NCBI GenBank assembly: GCA_963719135.1
Contig: CAVRAZ010000007.1
Location: forward strand, 434,001-498,000
From: CAVRAZ01 sp963719135
Lineage (GTDB): Bacteria > Pseudomonadota > Gammaproteobacteria > DSM-19610
Reading direction: 5' to 3'
Length of the DNA stretch: 64,000 bases
Shown piece after piece: positions 1 to 8,242 of this stretch (its first letter is position 1; each line of letters begins with the position of its first letter). The notes beneath the pieces are model-generated. The model was given only the letters and a program-made list of their open reading frames with translations. It had not been told where the DNA came from and made no database searches. A program made the translations under genes and the position numbers.

Positions 1-1020
1 CCCCGCACTCCCGCAACAGTGATCCGATCCGGGCAGCCTCCGAACCTTCAATTCGGGGATCGCCGCCAGCATCTGAAGGGGAGCCTCGCGAATACCCTGC
101 GCGTGCTCCAGGTGGCAGGGCGCATCGTAGGCCACATCAAAGGGCACCGGCGCGCCAGCGCGGGGGCCGGCCGCCGCCAGCAATTCGGTTACGTCGCGAA
201 CCCGGCCGGCGAAATCGGCGAGCGCGGGGTCGTGAGCCCCCCCGGCGCGAAGGTGCGCCCCGCAGCCCGCGCTGTTCACCACGATCGCCTCGGCTCGGGC
301 CCCGAACGCCCTCGCGTTTCGGTGCAGGAGCTCGATAGCGGGTTCGGCATCCCCGGCATGCTCGTGGAGGGCGCCGCAACAGGTCTGGGAGCCGATCTCG
401 ATGACCCGATACCCGTTCGCGGTCAGGGTCCGCCTGGTCGCTTCATGCACCCGTCTGAACAGAACGTCCATCACGCAGCCGCGAAAGAGCGCGACGGTTC
501 CCCGCGCACCGGGGCTCTTCGTCGCGGCGGGTTGCGGGTTCCGGGGAGCCTTCCATGCTCGCGCGGAGGTCTGGCTGGCCGCGAGCATGCCCATCGCGAA
601 TCGCGCCGCCCCGCTTCCGGCCAGGAGCCGGGGCAGTCCGGATTTCCTGAGCCAGCGCGCTCCGGTGAGGATGGGGCGCCAGCGCGATTGCCGGCGAAAC
701 ACTCCCAGAGCGAGCCGGGCCCGCCAGGGGAGTCCATTCGCTCGGGTGAGGCGTTCCCGAGCGGCGCCCAGGCCCTTGCCGTATTCCACCCCAGCCGGGC
801 AGACCGGCTCACACCCGCGGCAGCCCAGGCAGAGATCGAGGTGCTCGCGGAGCGCGGGATCGTCGGCGGGGATCTCTCCCCGCTCGAGCGCCCGCATCAG
901 GAGAATCCGCCCGCGAGGCGAGTCGTTCTCGTCGCCGGTCGCGAGGTAGGTGGGGCAGGCGGGAAGGCAGAACCCGCAGTGCACGCAGGGATCGAGCGCG
1001 GCGAAACCGTCTCGGCTCAT
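1..1020 (-). CDS. glcF: Glycolate oxidase iron-sulfur subunit GlcF (3' end cut by window)
   Basis: Electron-transfer subunit of glycolate oxidase, which oxidises glycolate to glyoxylate together with GlcD and GlcE. Reading the minus strand from the ATG at 1020 gives an unbroken frame of 340 codons to the window edge, so the C-terminus is missing. Two 4Fe-4S motifs are visible, CVHCGFCLPACP (residues 12-23) and CLGCRGCEPVCP (64-75), followed by CCG-type motifs QTCCGALHEH near residue 215 and HCCGSAG at the very edge. The start overlaps the glcE stop by 4 bases (ATGA), so the three glc genes form one operon. Family assignment is firm; the substrate rests on the GlcD/E/F gene order. Confidence 0.93.
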   Translation of the reverse strand, partial: MSRDGFAALDPCVHCGFCLPACPTYLATGDENDSPRGRILLMRALERGEIPADDPALREHLDLCLGCRGCEPVCPAGVEYGKGLGAARERLTRANGLPWRARLALGVFRRQSRWRPILTGARWLRKSGLPRLLAGSGAARFAMGMLAASQTSARAWKAPRNPQPAATKSPGARGTVALFRGCVMDVLFRRVHEATRRTLTANGYRVIEIGSQTCCGALHEHAGDAEPAIELLHRNARAFGARAEAIVVNSAGCGAHLRAGGAHDPALADFAGRVRDVTELLAAAGPRAGAPVPFDVAYDAPCHLEHAQGIREAPLQMLAAIPELKVRRLPGSDHCCGSAG

Positions 1021-2237
1021 TCGTTCCCGTCGGATCCCAGCGCGACCACGAACGTCCCGTCGGGATCGAACACCGACCGGAGCCTGGTGGTCAGACCACC
1101 CACTCCCTCGCGGTACTCCCCGAAGTGCCCCACCGCGCTCCGGAACGGCCAGCTGGCACGCTCCAGGGTGAGGGGGATCTCCCGATTGGCGAGGTCGTGA
1201 CGCAGATCGCGCAGGGATTCGGGATCGGTCGAGCCACTCCACCGCAGCATTCCCCGGCCCGCGCCTGCGGTGATGGCGCCGATTCCCATCCGCTCACCGA
1301 GCAGGTCCAGCACCTCGTCCAGACTGTCGGGGAGAACTCCCATCCGGAAGGTGACCGCCTCCCGGAGGGTGCTCCGGGCGAGGGCGGTCTTGAGCCCGGT
1401 GGCGATCTCGGGATGAAGACGGGACCACGCGACCGGGCTCCGCGCGGTGACCTGGGCTTCCACCGCCCGCACCGCCGTCTCGGTATCCTGGATTTCGAGG
1501 AGCAGGACCCAGTCGGGCTGGCCGGTGGCCTGCGGCGAGCACAGCTCGAGCGCGGCCGCGGGGATGTTCGCTTCCATCAGATCGCGCCCTTCGCGGGTCA
1601 GCGTGTCGCGCTCTCCGGTGGCGAGCAGCACCGCGCCGGCGGCGGGGAGGGCCCGCAGCCGGAGCTGAGCCTCGGTGATGATGCCGAACGCCCCGAAGGA
1701 GCCTGCTTCGAGCCGGGTCAGATCATAACCCGCGACGTTCTTCACCACCTTGCCCCCCGCCCGGATCACCCGCCCGTCCCCGGTCACCACGGTGACCCCG
1801 AGCAGGTGATCCCGCACCGGGCCGAACCCGTGTCGCAGGGGACCCGCGGTTCCGGTGGCGATCACCGAGCCGATGGTGCGATCGGAAGCGCCGGGCGGGT
1901 CGAGTGCAAGCCGGGTCCGATGAGGAGCCAGGGCGTCGTCGAGCGCGGCCACCGTATGGCCGGCATGCACGCCGGCCACCAGGTCGGCGGGGGACAGCTC
2001 GAGCATCGCGGTCAGCCGTCCGGTGGCGATCGCGATCTGGGCGGGGGCATCGGGAGGGAGCCAGGTGCCCCGGCCCTCGATCCTGACCCGCAGTCCTTCC
2101 CGGTGGCACAGGCCGCAGAGGTCGGCCACCGCCTGGGTGCTATCGGGGACCGCGCGGGGGACCCCATCCGGAGCGGACTCGATCGCCGCGTTGCCGAACT
2201 CCTGGCGAAGCCTGGTATGAAGCGCGCTTTCACTCAT
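1017..2237 (-). CDS. glcE: Glycolate oxidase FAD-binding subunit GlcE
   Basis: Second flavin-type subunit of glycolate oxidase, 406 aa. It has a PCMH-type FAD-binding fold: the stretch with GSVIATGTAGPLRHGFG (around residue 125) and the following GGKVVKNVAGYDLTRL segment are typical of GlcE. It lacks the long C-terminal oxidase domain and the GEHGVG motif seen in GlcD, as expected for this subunit. The start lies 8 bases inside the end of glcD and the stop overlaps glcF, indicating translational coupling. Confidence 0.93.
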   Translation of the reverse strand: MSESALHTRLRQEFGNAAIESAPDGVPRAVPDSTQAVADLCGLCHREGLRVRIEGRGTWLPPDAPAQIAIATGRLTAMLELSPADLVAGVHAGHTVAALDDALAPHRTRLALDPPGASDRTIGSVIATGTAGPLRHGFGPVRDHLLGVTVVTGDGRVIRAGGKVVKNVAGYDLTRLEAGSFGAFGIITEAQLRLRALPAAGAVLLATGERDTLTREGRDLMEANIPAAALELCSPQATGQPDWVLLLEIQDTETAVRAVEAQVTARSPVAWSRLHPEIATGLKTALARSTLREAVTFRMGVLPDSLDEVLDLLGERMGIGAITAGAGRGMLRWSGSTDPESLRDLRHDLANREIPLTLERASWPFRSAVGHFGEYREGVGGLTTRLRSVFDPDGTFVVALGSDGNE

Positions 2238-3666
2238 GCGAGGCTCCGTTGCCGCGGCCCGGGCGGCCGACCCATTCTCGACAATAGTGGATCGGCACCA
2301 CCTTCTCCGGATTGGCGCGTTCGGCGGGATCGAATACCCGGCGGACCGCGCACATGGTCGCGAGGGTGACCGGGTCGAAGATCAGCGGCATGTAATCTCG
2401 CTTGTCCGCGCCGACCCCGTGCTCCCCGGTAATCGATCCGCCCGCCTCGACACACACCTGCATGATCTCCGCGCTGGCCGCTTTCACCCGATCGGCAAGG
2501 TCCTGGTCCCGGCGATCGAACGAGATGTTGGGATGAAGGTTGCCGTCGCCGGCGTGAAAGACGTTCGAGATGATGACCCCATGGCTCCGCCCGATCTCCC
2601 CGATGCGGTCGAGAATGGCCGGGAGCGCTGAGCGGGGAACCACCGCGTCCTGCACCACGAGATCCGGCGCGATCCGACCCGCCGCGCCGAAGGCCTTCTT
2701 GCGGCCCTGCCAGAGCCTGGCCCGCTCCGCCGGCGTCGACGCCGCGCGGACGCTTCGGGCTCCATGGGCGATGAGCAGGGCGTTGACCGCCTCACTCTCC
2801 GATGCGACCTGGGCCGGATGGCCGTCCACCTCGACCAGGAGCACCGCTCCGGCGTCTACCGGGTACCCCGCCGCATAGATCGACGCCTCCACCGCGCGGA
2901 TGCAGGCCTGATCCATCATCTCCAGCGCGGCCGGGACGATTCCCTCGGCGATGATCGCGCTCACCGCTTCACTCGCGGCCCGGATGGTCGAGAAATCGGC
3001 CAGCAGGGTCCGGATCTCCGAGGGGATGGGCTCGAGCCGGACCGTGATTTCCAGGGCGATGCCGAACATGCCCTCGCTACCGACGAACAGCCCGACCAGA
3101 TCGGGCCCCCACGGCTCGCCATGAGGAGAGCCAAGCCGGGCCTGCGAGCCGTCCGGGAGCACGACCTGGAGCGCGGCGATGTAGTTGGTGGTGACCCCGT
3201 ACTTGAGGCAATGCGGACCGCCCGCGTTCTCCGCCACGTTGCCGCCCAGGGTGCAGGCGGACTGGCTGGAGGGATCGGGCGGGTAGTGCAGCCCGAAGGG
3301 AAGCGCCGCCTCGGACAGCTTCGCGTTGACCACGCCGGGCTCCACCACCGCTCGGCGGCGTTCCGGGTCGATCGAGAGAATCCGGTTGAGACGGGTGAGC
3401 ACCACCAGGACGGTGTCGTCGGCCAGCGCGCCACCCGACAGCCCGGTGCCGGCCCCCCGGGCGACCCAGGCCGCCTGGTGCCGGTGCAGGCAGCGAACGA
3501 TCTCGATGACTTCTTCCCGCGATCCCGGCAGCACGACCAGCCGGGGCCGAGCCATATGGGTGGGGAGGCCGTCGGACTCGAAGGTGCGCAGCTCTGGGAG
3601 GCGCTCGCGAACCCAGCGGGGTCCTGCAATCGCGGCGAGATCGGCCGCGAGGTGATTGGTGGTCAC
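2230..3666 (-). CDS. glcD: Glycolate oxidase catalytic subunit GlcD
   Basis: FAD-linked oxidase, 478 aa, the catalytic subunit that oxidises glycolate (or a close 2-hydroxyacid) and passes electrons through GlcF to the respiratory chain. The PCMH FAD-binding domain shows RGAGTGLSGGAL (about residue 71) and TLGGNVAENAGGPHCLKYG; the C-terminal FAD-oxidase domain carries HAGDGNLHPNI and GEHGVGADKR. Start is GTG at 3666. It is the first gene of a glcD-glcE-glcF operon; the 91 bases upstream of it (3667-3757) hold no clear promoter or terminator that I can see. D-lactate dehydrogenase is an alternative specificity, but the three-subunit order favours glycolate. Confidence 0.93.
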   Translation of the reverse strand: MTTNHLAADLAAIAGPRWVRERLPELRTFESDGLPTHMARPRLVVLPGSREEVIEIVRCLHRHQAAWVARGAGTGLSGGALADDTVLVVLTRLNRILSIDPERRRAVVEPGVVNAKLSEAALPFGLHYPPDPSSQSACTLGGNVAENAGGPHCLKYGVTTNYIAALQVVLPDGSQARLGSPHGEPWGPDLVGLFVGSEGMFGIALEITVRLEPIPSEIRTLLADFSTIRAASEAVSAIIAEGIVPAALEMMDQACIRAVEASIYAAGYPVDAGAVLLVEVDGHPAQVASESEAVNALLIAHGARSVRAASTPAERARLWQGRKKAFGAAGRIAPDLVVQDAVVPRSALPAILDRIGEIGRSHGVIISNVFHAGDGNLHPNISFDRRDQDLADRVKAASAEIMQVCVEAGGSITGEHGVGADKRDYMPLIFDPVTLATMCAVRRVFDPAERANPEKVVPIHYCREWVGRPGRGNGASHE

Positions 3667-3757
3667 GAGGAGAAGTTAGTAGCTGTGCGGTGGGAGGGGT
3701 GAGGAGCGGCTTACGACTCCCCGCCCTTCACCACGCACACCACGGACCTCGCCGCTG

Positions 3758-4660
3758 CTACGCCGCTTCCGACGGCAGGCTCTTCAGATGTTTCACTTCC
3801 GGAGCGTTGCGGAGCTTCTCGAACGCCCGCTCCCGGATCTGACGCACCCGCTCCCGGGTGACGCCGAGCATCGCCCCGATCCCTTCGAGGGTGAGCGGCT
3901 CGCTGCCTTCTTCCAGGCCGTAGTAGAGCGACAGGATCCGCTGTTCCCGGGGGGTGAGGTAGCGGCGAAAGAGCGAGGAGAGAAAGTCCTTGCGAAGGCC
4001 GGCGTCCACCAGGCTCTCGATGTCCCCGGTATTCCCGGCCACCCGCTCCCCGAACGTCGCGGCCGACGAATCATGGCGCTCGACCGGTGCATCGAGCGAA
4101 ACCTCGACGGTCGAGACCAGGCGGGCCTGCCGGATGGTCTCCACGTCCTCGTCCAGGACCTGCGCCGTCTCCGAGTCGGTCGGTGACCGGCCCAGTTCCT
4201 GGGCCAGGAGACTCTCGATGCGGGCCATCTTCATCAGCGCGGCGTTCTGATTCAGGGGAATCCGGACCGTGCGGGTCTGCTCGGCGAGCGCCTTGAGGAC
4301 GCACTGGCGCACCCACCAGACCGCGTAGCTGATGAACTTGACCCCGTGGGCCGGGTCGAATTTGCGAACCGCCTTGAGCAACCCTTCGTTGCCGATCGCC
4401 ACCAGCTCGGACAGATCGAGCCCGTGCCCCTGGAACCGCTTCACGTAGGAGATCACGAACCGCAGGTTCGCGGTCACCAGGCGATCGACCGCGGCCTGAT
4501 CACCCTTGCGGGCCCGCTTGGCCAGCCGGATCTCCTCCTTGGCGTTCTCGATCATCGGAAGCTTGCGAATGTCGAGGAGGTACTGATCAAACGCGTTGGC
4601 TGGAGCGGAGCGATGCAGCGATCGGGGTGCAGGAGAGACACGGTGGCGAACGGGAGGCAT
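3758..4660 (-). CDS. Sigma-70 family RNA polymerase sigma factor, RpoD/SigA-like
   Basis: Promoter-recognition subunit of RNA polymerase, 300 aa from the ATG at 4660. The frame stays open further upstream, but the extra sequence is low-complexity and lies in the promoter region, so this ATG, preceded by a GAGG-like site, is preferred. Region 1.2 begins at NAFDQYLLDIRKLP, region 2 has ANLRFVISYVKRFQGHGLDL and FISYAVWWVRQ (the -10 recognition helix), region 3 follows, and region 4 ends in TREQRILSLYYGL and GVTRERVRQIRERAFEKLR (-35 recognition). There is no long acidic region 1.1, resembling the short principal sigma factors of Bacteroidota-type lineages. Whether it is the housekeeping factor or a group 2 paralogue cannot be decided here. 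Confidence 0.93.
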   Translation of the reverse strand: MPPVRHRVSPAPRSLHRSAPANAFDQYLLDIRKLPMIENAKEEIRLAKRARKGDQAAVDRLVTANLRFVISYVKRFQGHGLDLSELVAIGNEGLLKAVRKFDPAHGVKFISYAVWWVRQCVLKALAEQTRTVRIPLNQNAALMKMARIESLLAQELGRSPTDSETAQVLDEDVETIRQARLVSTVEVSLDAPVERHDSSAATFGERVAGNTGDIESLVDAGLRKDFLSSLFRRYLTPREQRILSLYYGLEEGSEPLTLEGIGAMLGVTRERVRQIRERAFEKLRNAPEVKHLKSLPSEAA

Positions 4661-4764
4661 GAAACCTCGCACGAAAGGTCGACGGTGAGCCTGCTTGCTG
4701 CGTGTTGTGCCCGCGGAAAGTCGCGGGTCTCGGTTTGCCGAAGATCCTGCAGTGCGACCGTGCC

Positions 4765-4792
4765 AATGTAGGAACGATTTTTTGACGGTCAA
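4765..4792 (-). promoter_or_regulatory. Candidate sigma-70 promoter of the sigma factor gene
   Basis: On the minus strand TTGACC (4792-4787) is separated by 16 bases from TACATT (4770-4765), about 105 bases upstream of the chosen start of the sigma factor gene. The spacing and the -35 match are good; the -10 matches TATAAT at 4 of 6 positions. No transcription data are available. Confidence 0.4.
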
Positions 4793-4802
4793 GCAGTTGA
4801 CA

Positions 4803-4969
4803 TCATCCACATGGCAACGTGTTTCTGCGCTGTGGATTGCGCGTTTCCTCCACTTCGTCCCCATTCGGGTTGTCCACCTTGATGTGTCGGGAGCGACCTA
4901 AACCGCAGCGGGACGCTGGGTTCGGCCGCCGAGCCGCCCCCGGGGAGCCCGTGGAAAACTTGTGGAAAG
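4803..4969. promoter_or_regulatory. Cluster of DnaA-box-like 9-mers in the sigma factor/aroB gap
   Basis: The 317-base gap 4661-4977 is the longest gene-free stretch in the window. It holds five near matches (7-8 of 9) to TTATCCACA: TCATCCACA at 4803-4811, TGTGGATTG (reverse) at 4831-4839, TTGTCCACC at 4870-4878, CGTGGAAAA (reverse) at 4950-4958 and TGTGGAAAG (reverse) at 4961-4969. The region is less GC-rich than its surroundings. It could bind DnaA as a regulatory or titration site; no dnaA or dnaN gene is near, so an origin is not claimed. The rest of the gap carries the promoter listed separately and nothing else recognisable. Confidence 0.3.
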
Positions 4970-4977
4970 ATTGCGGG

Positions 4978-6054
4978 TTAACCGGCCGAGTCGCGCAGAA
5001 CGGCCTGCACCTGGTCGCGAGGAACCGGAATCGTCCAGTGGGTTCCGTCCCGCGCCATCGCGCCCAGCGTGTTAGGGAGGGCGAACCGGACCTCGCCGTG
5101 CCGGACTTTCTTGTCGTGCTGCATCGCCTCGAGCAGCAGGGCCGGCCGCCAGGCCCGCTCGAGCGCGACCGGACGACCGAGCCTGGCCAGGACGGCACCC
5201 ACCTGCGCGGCGAGACCTGGTGGGGCCAGGCCGATCCGCTCGGCGAGACGGGCTTCGGTGACCAGACCGATCGCCACCGCATCTCCGTGAGGGATCGCGT
5301 AGTGAGTGACCTGCTCGATGGCGTGGCCGACCGTGTGGCCGGCATTGAGGATGGCGCGCGGGCCGGCCTCGCGCTCGTCCTCCTCCACGACCCCGGCCTT
5401 GATCCGCACGCTTCGGGTGACCAGCTCGGTCAACCCGGCCGGGTCGCGGGCAAGCAGGAGTTCCAGGGACCGGTCGATCCATCCGAAGTAGGCGGCATCC
5501 GCCACCACGCCGTGCTTGACCGCTTCCACCAGGCCCGCGGCGAGATGGTCGTGGTGCAGGGTCCCCAGCACCGCGGGATCGGCGATCACGGCGGCGGGCG
5601 GGTGAAAGGCTCCGACCAGGTTCTTGCCGGAGCGGGTGTTGACCCCGGTCTTTCCACCCACCGACGCGTCGACCATGGCAAGCAGAGTGGTCGGCACCTG
5701 GAGCCAGGGAATCCCGCGGAGATAGGTCGCCGCGACGAACCCGGCGAGGTCGCCGACGACGCCACCACCCACCGCGACGATCGCGGTGTCGCGTCCAAAG
5801 CCCAGGCCCAGCAGTCGGTCGGTCAACGAGCCCCACCGGGTGCGCGTCTTGGAGCGCTCTCCCGGCGCGATGACCAGGGTCGGCGCCTCGAGCCCATGGG
5901 GTACCGCGCGGGCCACGGTACGATCGGTGATCACCACCAGGCGGCGGCCGGGGAGGTACTGAGCGGCAAAGCCGGCCAGCCCGCCGGTCAACCCGCTGTG
6001 CACGAAGACCGGATAACGTCCTCCGGCATGGAGGACTTCGACGACCGGATTCAT
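4978..6054 (-). CDS. aroB: 3-dehydroquinate synthase
   Basis: Second enzyme of the shikimate pathway: converts DAHP to 3-dehydroquinate using NAD+ and a divalent metal in the cytoplasm. The 358-aa length is normal. Diagnostic segments are AVGGGVVGDLAGFVAATYLRG (NAD binding, around residue 95), PTTLLAMVDASVGGKTGVN, the metal-binding EAVKHG, and NAGHTVGHAIE. The gene sits one base downstream of the cobalamin adenosyltransferase gene in the same orientation, so the two are probably co-transcribed. Confidence 0.96.
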   Translation of the reverse strand: MNPVVEVLHAGGRYPVFVHSGLTGGLAGFAAQYLPGRRLVVITDRTVARAVPHGLEAPTLVIAPGERSKTRTRWGSLTDRLLGLGFGRDTAIVAVGGGVVGDLAGFVAATYLRGIPWLQVPTTLLAMVDASVGGKTGVNTRSGKNLVGAFHPPAAVIADPAVLGTLHHDHLAAGLVEAVKHGVVADAAYFGWIDRSLELLLARDPAGLTELVTRSVRIKAGVVEEDEREAGPRAILNAGHTVGHAIEQVTHYAIPHGDAVAIGLVTEARLAERIGLAPPGLAAQVGAVLARLGRPVALERAWRPALLLEAMQHDKKVRHGEVRFALPNTLGAMARDGTHWTIPVPRDQVQAVLRDSAG

Positions 6055-6055
6055 G

Positions 6056-6601
6056 CTACCAGGTCACGTCGGGCCGGCCGTCGCGATGATTGGCGAGCCG
6101 GGCCAGCACGAAGAGGTAGTCGGAGAGACGGTTGAGGTAGGTGAGGAACAAGGGGGGAATCGGTTCCTCGCGCCCCAGCGCGACCACCGCGCGCTCGGCC
6201 CGGCGGCAGATCGTCCGGGCGAGATGGAGGGTCGCGGCCTTGGGCGAGCCCGCCGGCAGCACGAAGGCGCGGAGCGGGGCCAGCTCGGTTTCCGCGGCAT
6301 CCATCGCGCGTTCCAGGTCGGCGACGCGGGAATCCCTCAGCTCGGCCTTGGCGAGCGCGGCTCGGACCTTGTCCGGATCCGGGCTCGCGAGCTGGCCGCC
6401 CAGCGCAAAGAGGTCGCGCTGAATCGCCTCGAGCTCCCCATCGAACAGCGCGACCGGGGCGGTGGCCCGGGCCAGGCCGAGGGCCGCATTGAGCTCGTCC
6501 ACCTCGCCGTAGGCCATAACCCGCGGGTGGTTCTTGTCGACCCGTCCGCCACCGAAGAGACCAGTCGTGCCGGCGTCGCCGGTTCTGGTATAAATGCGCA
6601 T
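6056..6601 (-). CDS. Cob(I)alamin adenosyltransferase, PduO type
   Basis: Transfers the adenosyl group of ATP to cob(I)alamin, making coenzyme B12. The 181-aa protein begins MRIYTRTGDAGTTGLFGGGR, the PduO-type ATP-binding N-terminus, and has the C-terminal RAERAVVALGREEPI and YLNRLSDYLFVLARL segments of the trimeric helical-bundle fold. An in-frame ATG at 6619 is rejected as the start because it forms part of the GGAGG ribosome-binding site of the ATG at 6601. It is transcribed divergently from the flavin reductase gene across a 71-base gap. Confidence 0.95.
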   Translation of the reverse strand: MRIYTRTGDAGTTGLFGGGRVDKNHPRVMAYGEVDELNAALGLARATAPVALFDGELEAIQRDLFALGGQLASPDPDKVRAALAKAELRDSRVADLERAMDAAETELAPLRAFVLPAGSPKAATLHLARTICRRAERAVVALGREEPIPPLFLTYLNRLSDYLFVLARLANHRDGRPDVTW

Positions 6602-6672
6602 GGGGGAAAATACCTCCAAGCGTTGAACGGTGAGCGGGGAATGGACCGTCGCTTACCCGCTACATTTCACGG

Positions 6673-7707
6673 GTGAGCGATTCCATGACCGACATCACCA
6701 TCATCGGCGGCGGTCCCACCGGACTGTTCGGCGCGTTCTACGCGGGGATGCGGGGCGCCTCCTGCCGGATCATCGATTCGCTGCCCGCCCTGGGCGGCCA
6801 GCTCGCCGCGCTCTATCCCGAGAAGCTCATCTTCGATGTCGCCGGGTTTCCCACGATCCTGGCCAAGGACCTGGTGAAGGGAATGACCGAGCAGGCGCTC
6901 CAGTTCGGCTGCGAGGTGCGCCTCAACGAAACGGTCACCGGGCTGCGCCGGATCGAGGACCCCGCGGGGGGGATCGGGCACTTCGACCTGGAAACCGATG
7001 CCGGGACCTATCCCACCAGCACGCTCCTCATCGCGGCGGGCATCGGCGCCTTCGAAGCCCGCCGGCTGCCCCTCGACGATGCCGCCCAGTGGGAAGGGAA
7101 GGGCCTCGATTACACGGTGCAGGATCCCAAAGAATTCGCCGGCAAGCGAGTGCTCATCGTCGGGGGTGGCGACTCGGCGTTCGACTGGGCCATGAACCTG
7201 GTCGGGGTGGCCGACTGGGTCACCCTGATCCACCGGCGCGAGGGCTTTCGCGCCCACCAGGGTACGGTGCGCCACGTGGAGCGTCTGGCGATGCAGGGGA
7301 AATGCGAAATCCGCACCTTCTGCGAAGTCAGCGCGATCGCGGGATCCGGAAGGATCGAGCGGGTCACCCTGCTCAATACCCAATCGCGGGAAGAGGAAAC
7401 CCTCGCGTTCGACGCGGTCCTTCCCCAGCTGGGCTTCCACTCGGACCTCGGCGCCATCAAACAGTGGGGACTGGACACCGAGCGGGCCGACATCCGGGTC
7501 AGCCGGGTCATGGCCACCAACATCCCGGGGATCTATGCCGCCGGGGATGTGGCGGCGTACGAAGGGAAGCTGAAGCTGATCGCGACCGGCGCCGCGGAGG
7601 CCTGCACGGCGGTCAATCACGCGGTGCACTATATCGATCCCAGGAAGAAGATGAACCCGGGGCACAGCTCCGAGCTCAAGATTTTCGCGAGTCAGCAGCT
7701 GGGGTAG
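6673..7707 (+). CDS. Ferredoxin--NADP+ reductase, thioredoxin-reductase-like
   Basis: FAD-dependent oxidoreductase of 344 aa that moves electrons between NADPH and ferredoxin or flavodoxin. The N-terminal FAD site is ITIIGGGPTGLFGAFYAGMR and the second nucleotide-binding site is VLIVGGGDSAFDWAMNL; IYAAGDVAAYEGKLKLI near the C-terminus is the second FAD-contacting motif. The CxxC redox pair of true thioredoxin reductases is absent, which places it in the YumC-like ferredoxin reductase family. Start is GTG at 6673; ATG at 6685 is a fair alternative. Confidence 0.92.
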   Translation: MSDSMTDITIIGGGPTGLFGAFYAGMRGASCRIIDSLPALGGQLAALYPEKLIFDVAGFPTILAKDLVKGMTEQALQFGCEVRLNETVTGLRRIEDPAGGIGHFDLETDAGTYPTSTLLIAAGIGAFEARRLPLDDAAQWEGKGLDYTVQDPKEFAGKRVLIVGGGDSAFDWAMNLVGVADWVTLIHRREGFRAHQGTVRHVERLAMQGKCEIRTFCEVSAIAGSGRIERVTLLNTQSREEETLAFDAVLPQLGFHSDLGAIKQWGLDTERADIRVSRVMATNIPGIYAAGDVAAYEGKLKLIATGAAEACTAVNHAVHYIDPRKKMNPGHSSELKIFASQQLG

Positions 7708-7754
7708 GTGTGAGGTGTGAGGTGGGAAGCCCCCCTCACCCCTCAGACCTCACC
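7706..7754. repeat. Heptamer tandem repeats in inverted arrangement between convergent genes
   Basis: Immediately after the reductase stop are three heptamers (AGGTGTG, AGGTGTG, AGGTGGG; 7706-7726), a 7-base spacer, then three complementary-type heptamers (CCTCACC, CCTCAGA, CCTCACC; 7734-7754). The two arms can pair imperfectly and could act as a bidirectional terminator for the two convergent genes. No T-tract follows. Confidence 0.6.
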
Positions 7755-7758
7755 CCGA

Positions 7759-8242
7759 TCAGCCACCATGATCCATCCGCTGGGCGGCGAACCAGCGGTG
7801 CAGCGCTTCGAGAAGCGCCGGATCGGTGGTGCGATAACGCAGCTGGGCCCCGTCCGCGGTTTCGGCGTATTCCACCACGATACGGCTCGCACCGGCCCGC
7901 AGCTCCGCCAGCCCCGGCATCGCATGACCGTGGATCGCCATCGGGTCGTCGAAATCTCCCCGGGAAAATCGATCGCGTTCGCTCCTCAAGTGCTCGCGGA
8001 TGAGCCGCACCTGCTGGGAATCGGCCGCGGACAATGCCGCGACGGTCTGGAGCCCGCCGTCCGGAAGCGCGGCAAACACGTGGCGGGTCTTCGCCAGGTC
8101 GAACGGCATGACGCGGGCTCCTCGCTCGGCCACTTCGGCGCGGCGTTCGGCGGAAGCTTGCGGCGCCGCCCGATCGGACCGGGACCCGGCACACCCCGCG
8201 ACGATCATCCCCGACCAGCAGCGCTCCGGTCAGTTTCCTCAT
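7759..8242 (-). pseudogene. Conserved lipoprotein gene with one frameshift in the signal peptide
   Basis: The open part (from 8208) encodes about 149 aa of a conserved family with the segments RHVFAALPDGGLQTVAAL and IHGHAMPGLAEL, of the sort often mislabelled aspartate carbamoyltransferase in databases; no carbamoyltransferase motifs are present. The natural start is the ATG at 8242, which overlaps the stop of the upstream carboxypeptidase (ATGA) and reads MRKLTGALLVG; removing one G from the GGGG run near 8209 joins it to MIVAGCAGS, giving a perfect lipoprotein signal peptide with the Cys of the lipobox. The shift is probably a sequence error, in line with the neighbouring genes. Function unknown. 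Confidence 0.75.

Noticed and set aside
19..1200. Open frame of 393 codons on the plus strand
   Set aside because: Antisense to glcF, which carries both iron-sulfur motifs and runs unbroken to the window edge.
4797..4802. TTGACA on the plus strand as a promoter
   Set aside because: No -10 element at 16-18 bases and no plus-strand gene downstream for over 1.8 kb.
4661..4977. Chromosome origin
   Set aside because: DnaA-box-like sites are present, but dnaA, dnaN, gyrB and parAB are absent and no skew can be judged in this window.
7759..8242. Aspartate carbamoyltransferase
   Set aside because: Related lipoproteins are often given that name, but no carbamoyl-phosphate or aspartate-binding motif is present and the protein is exported.
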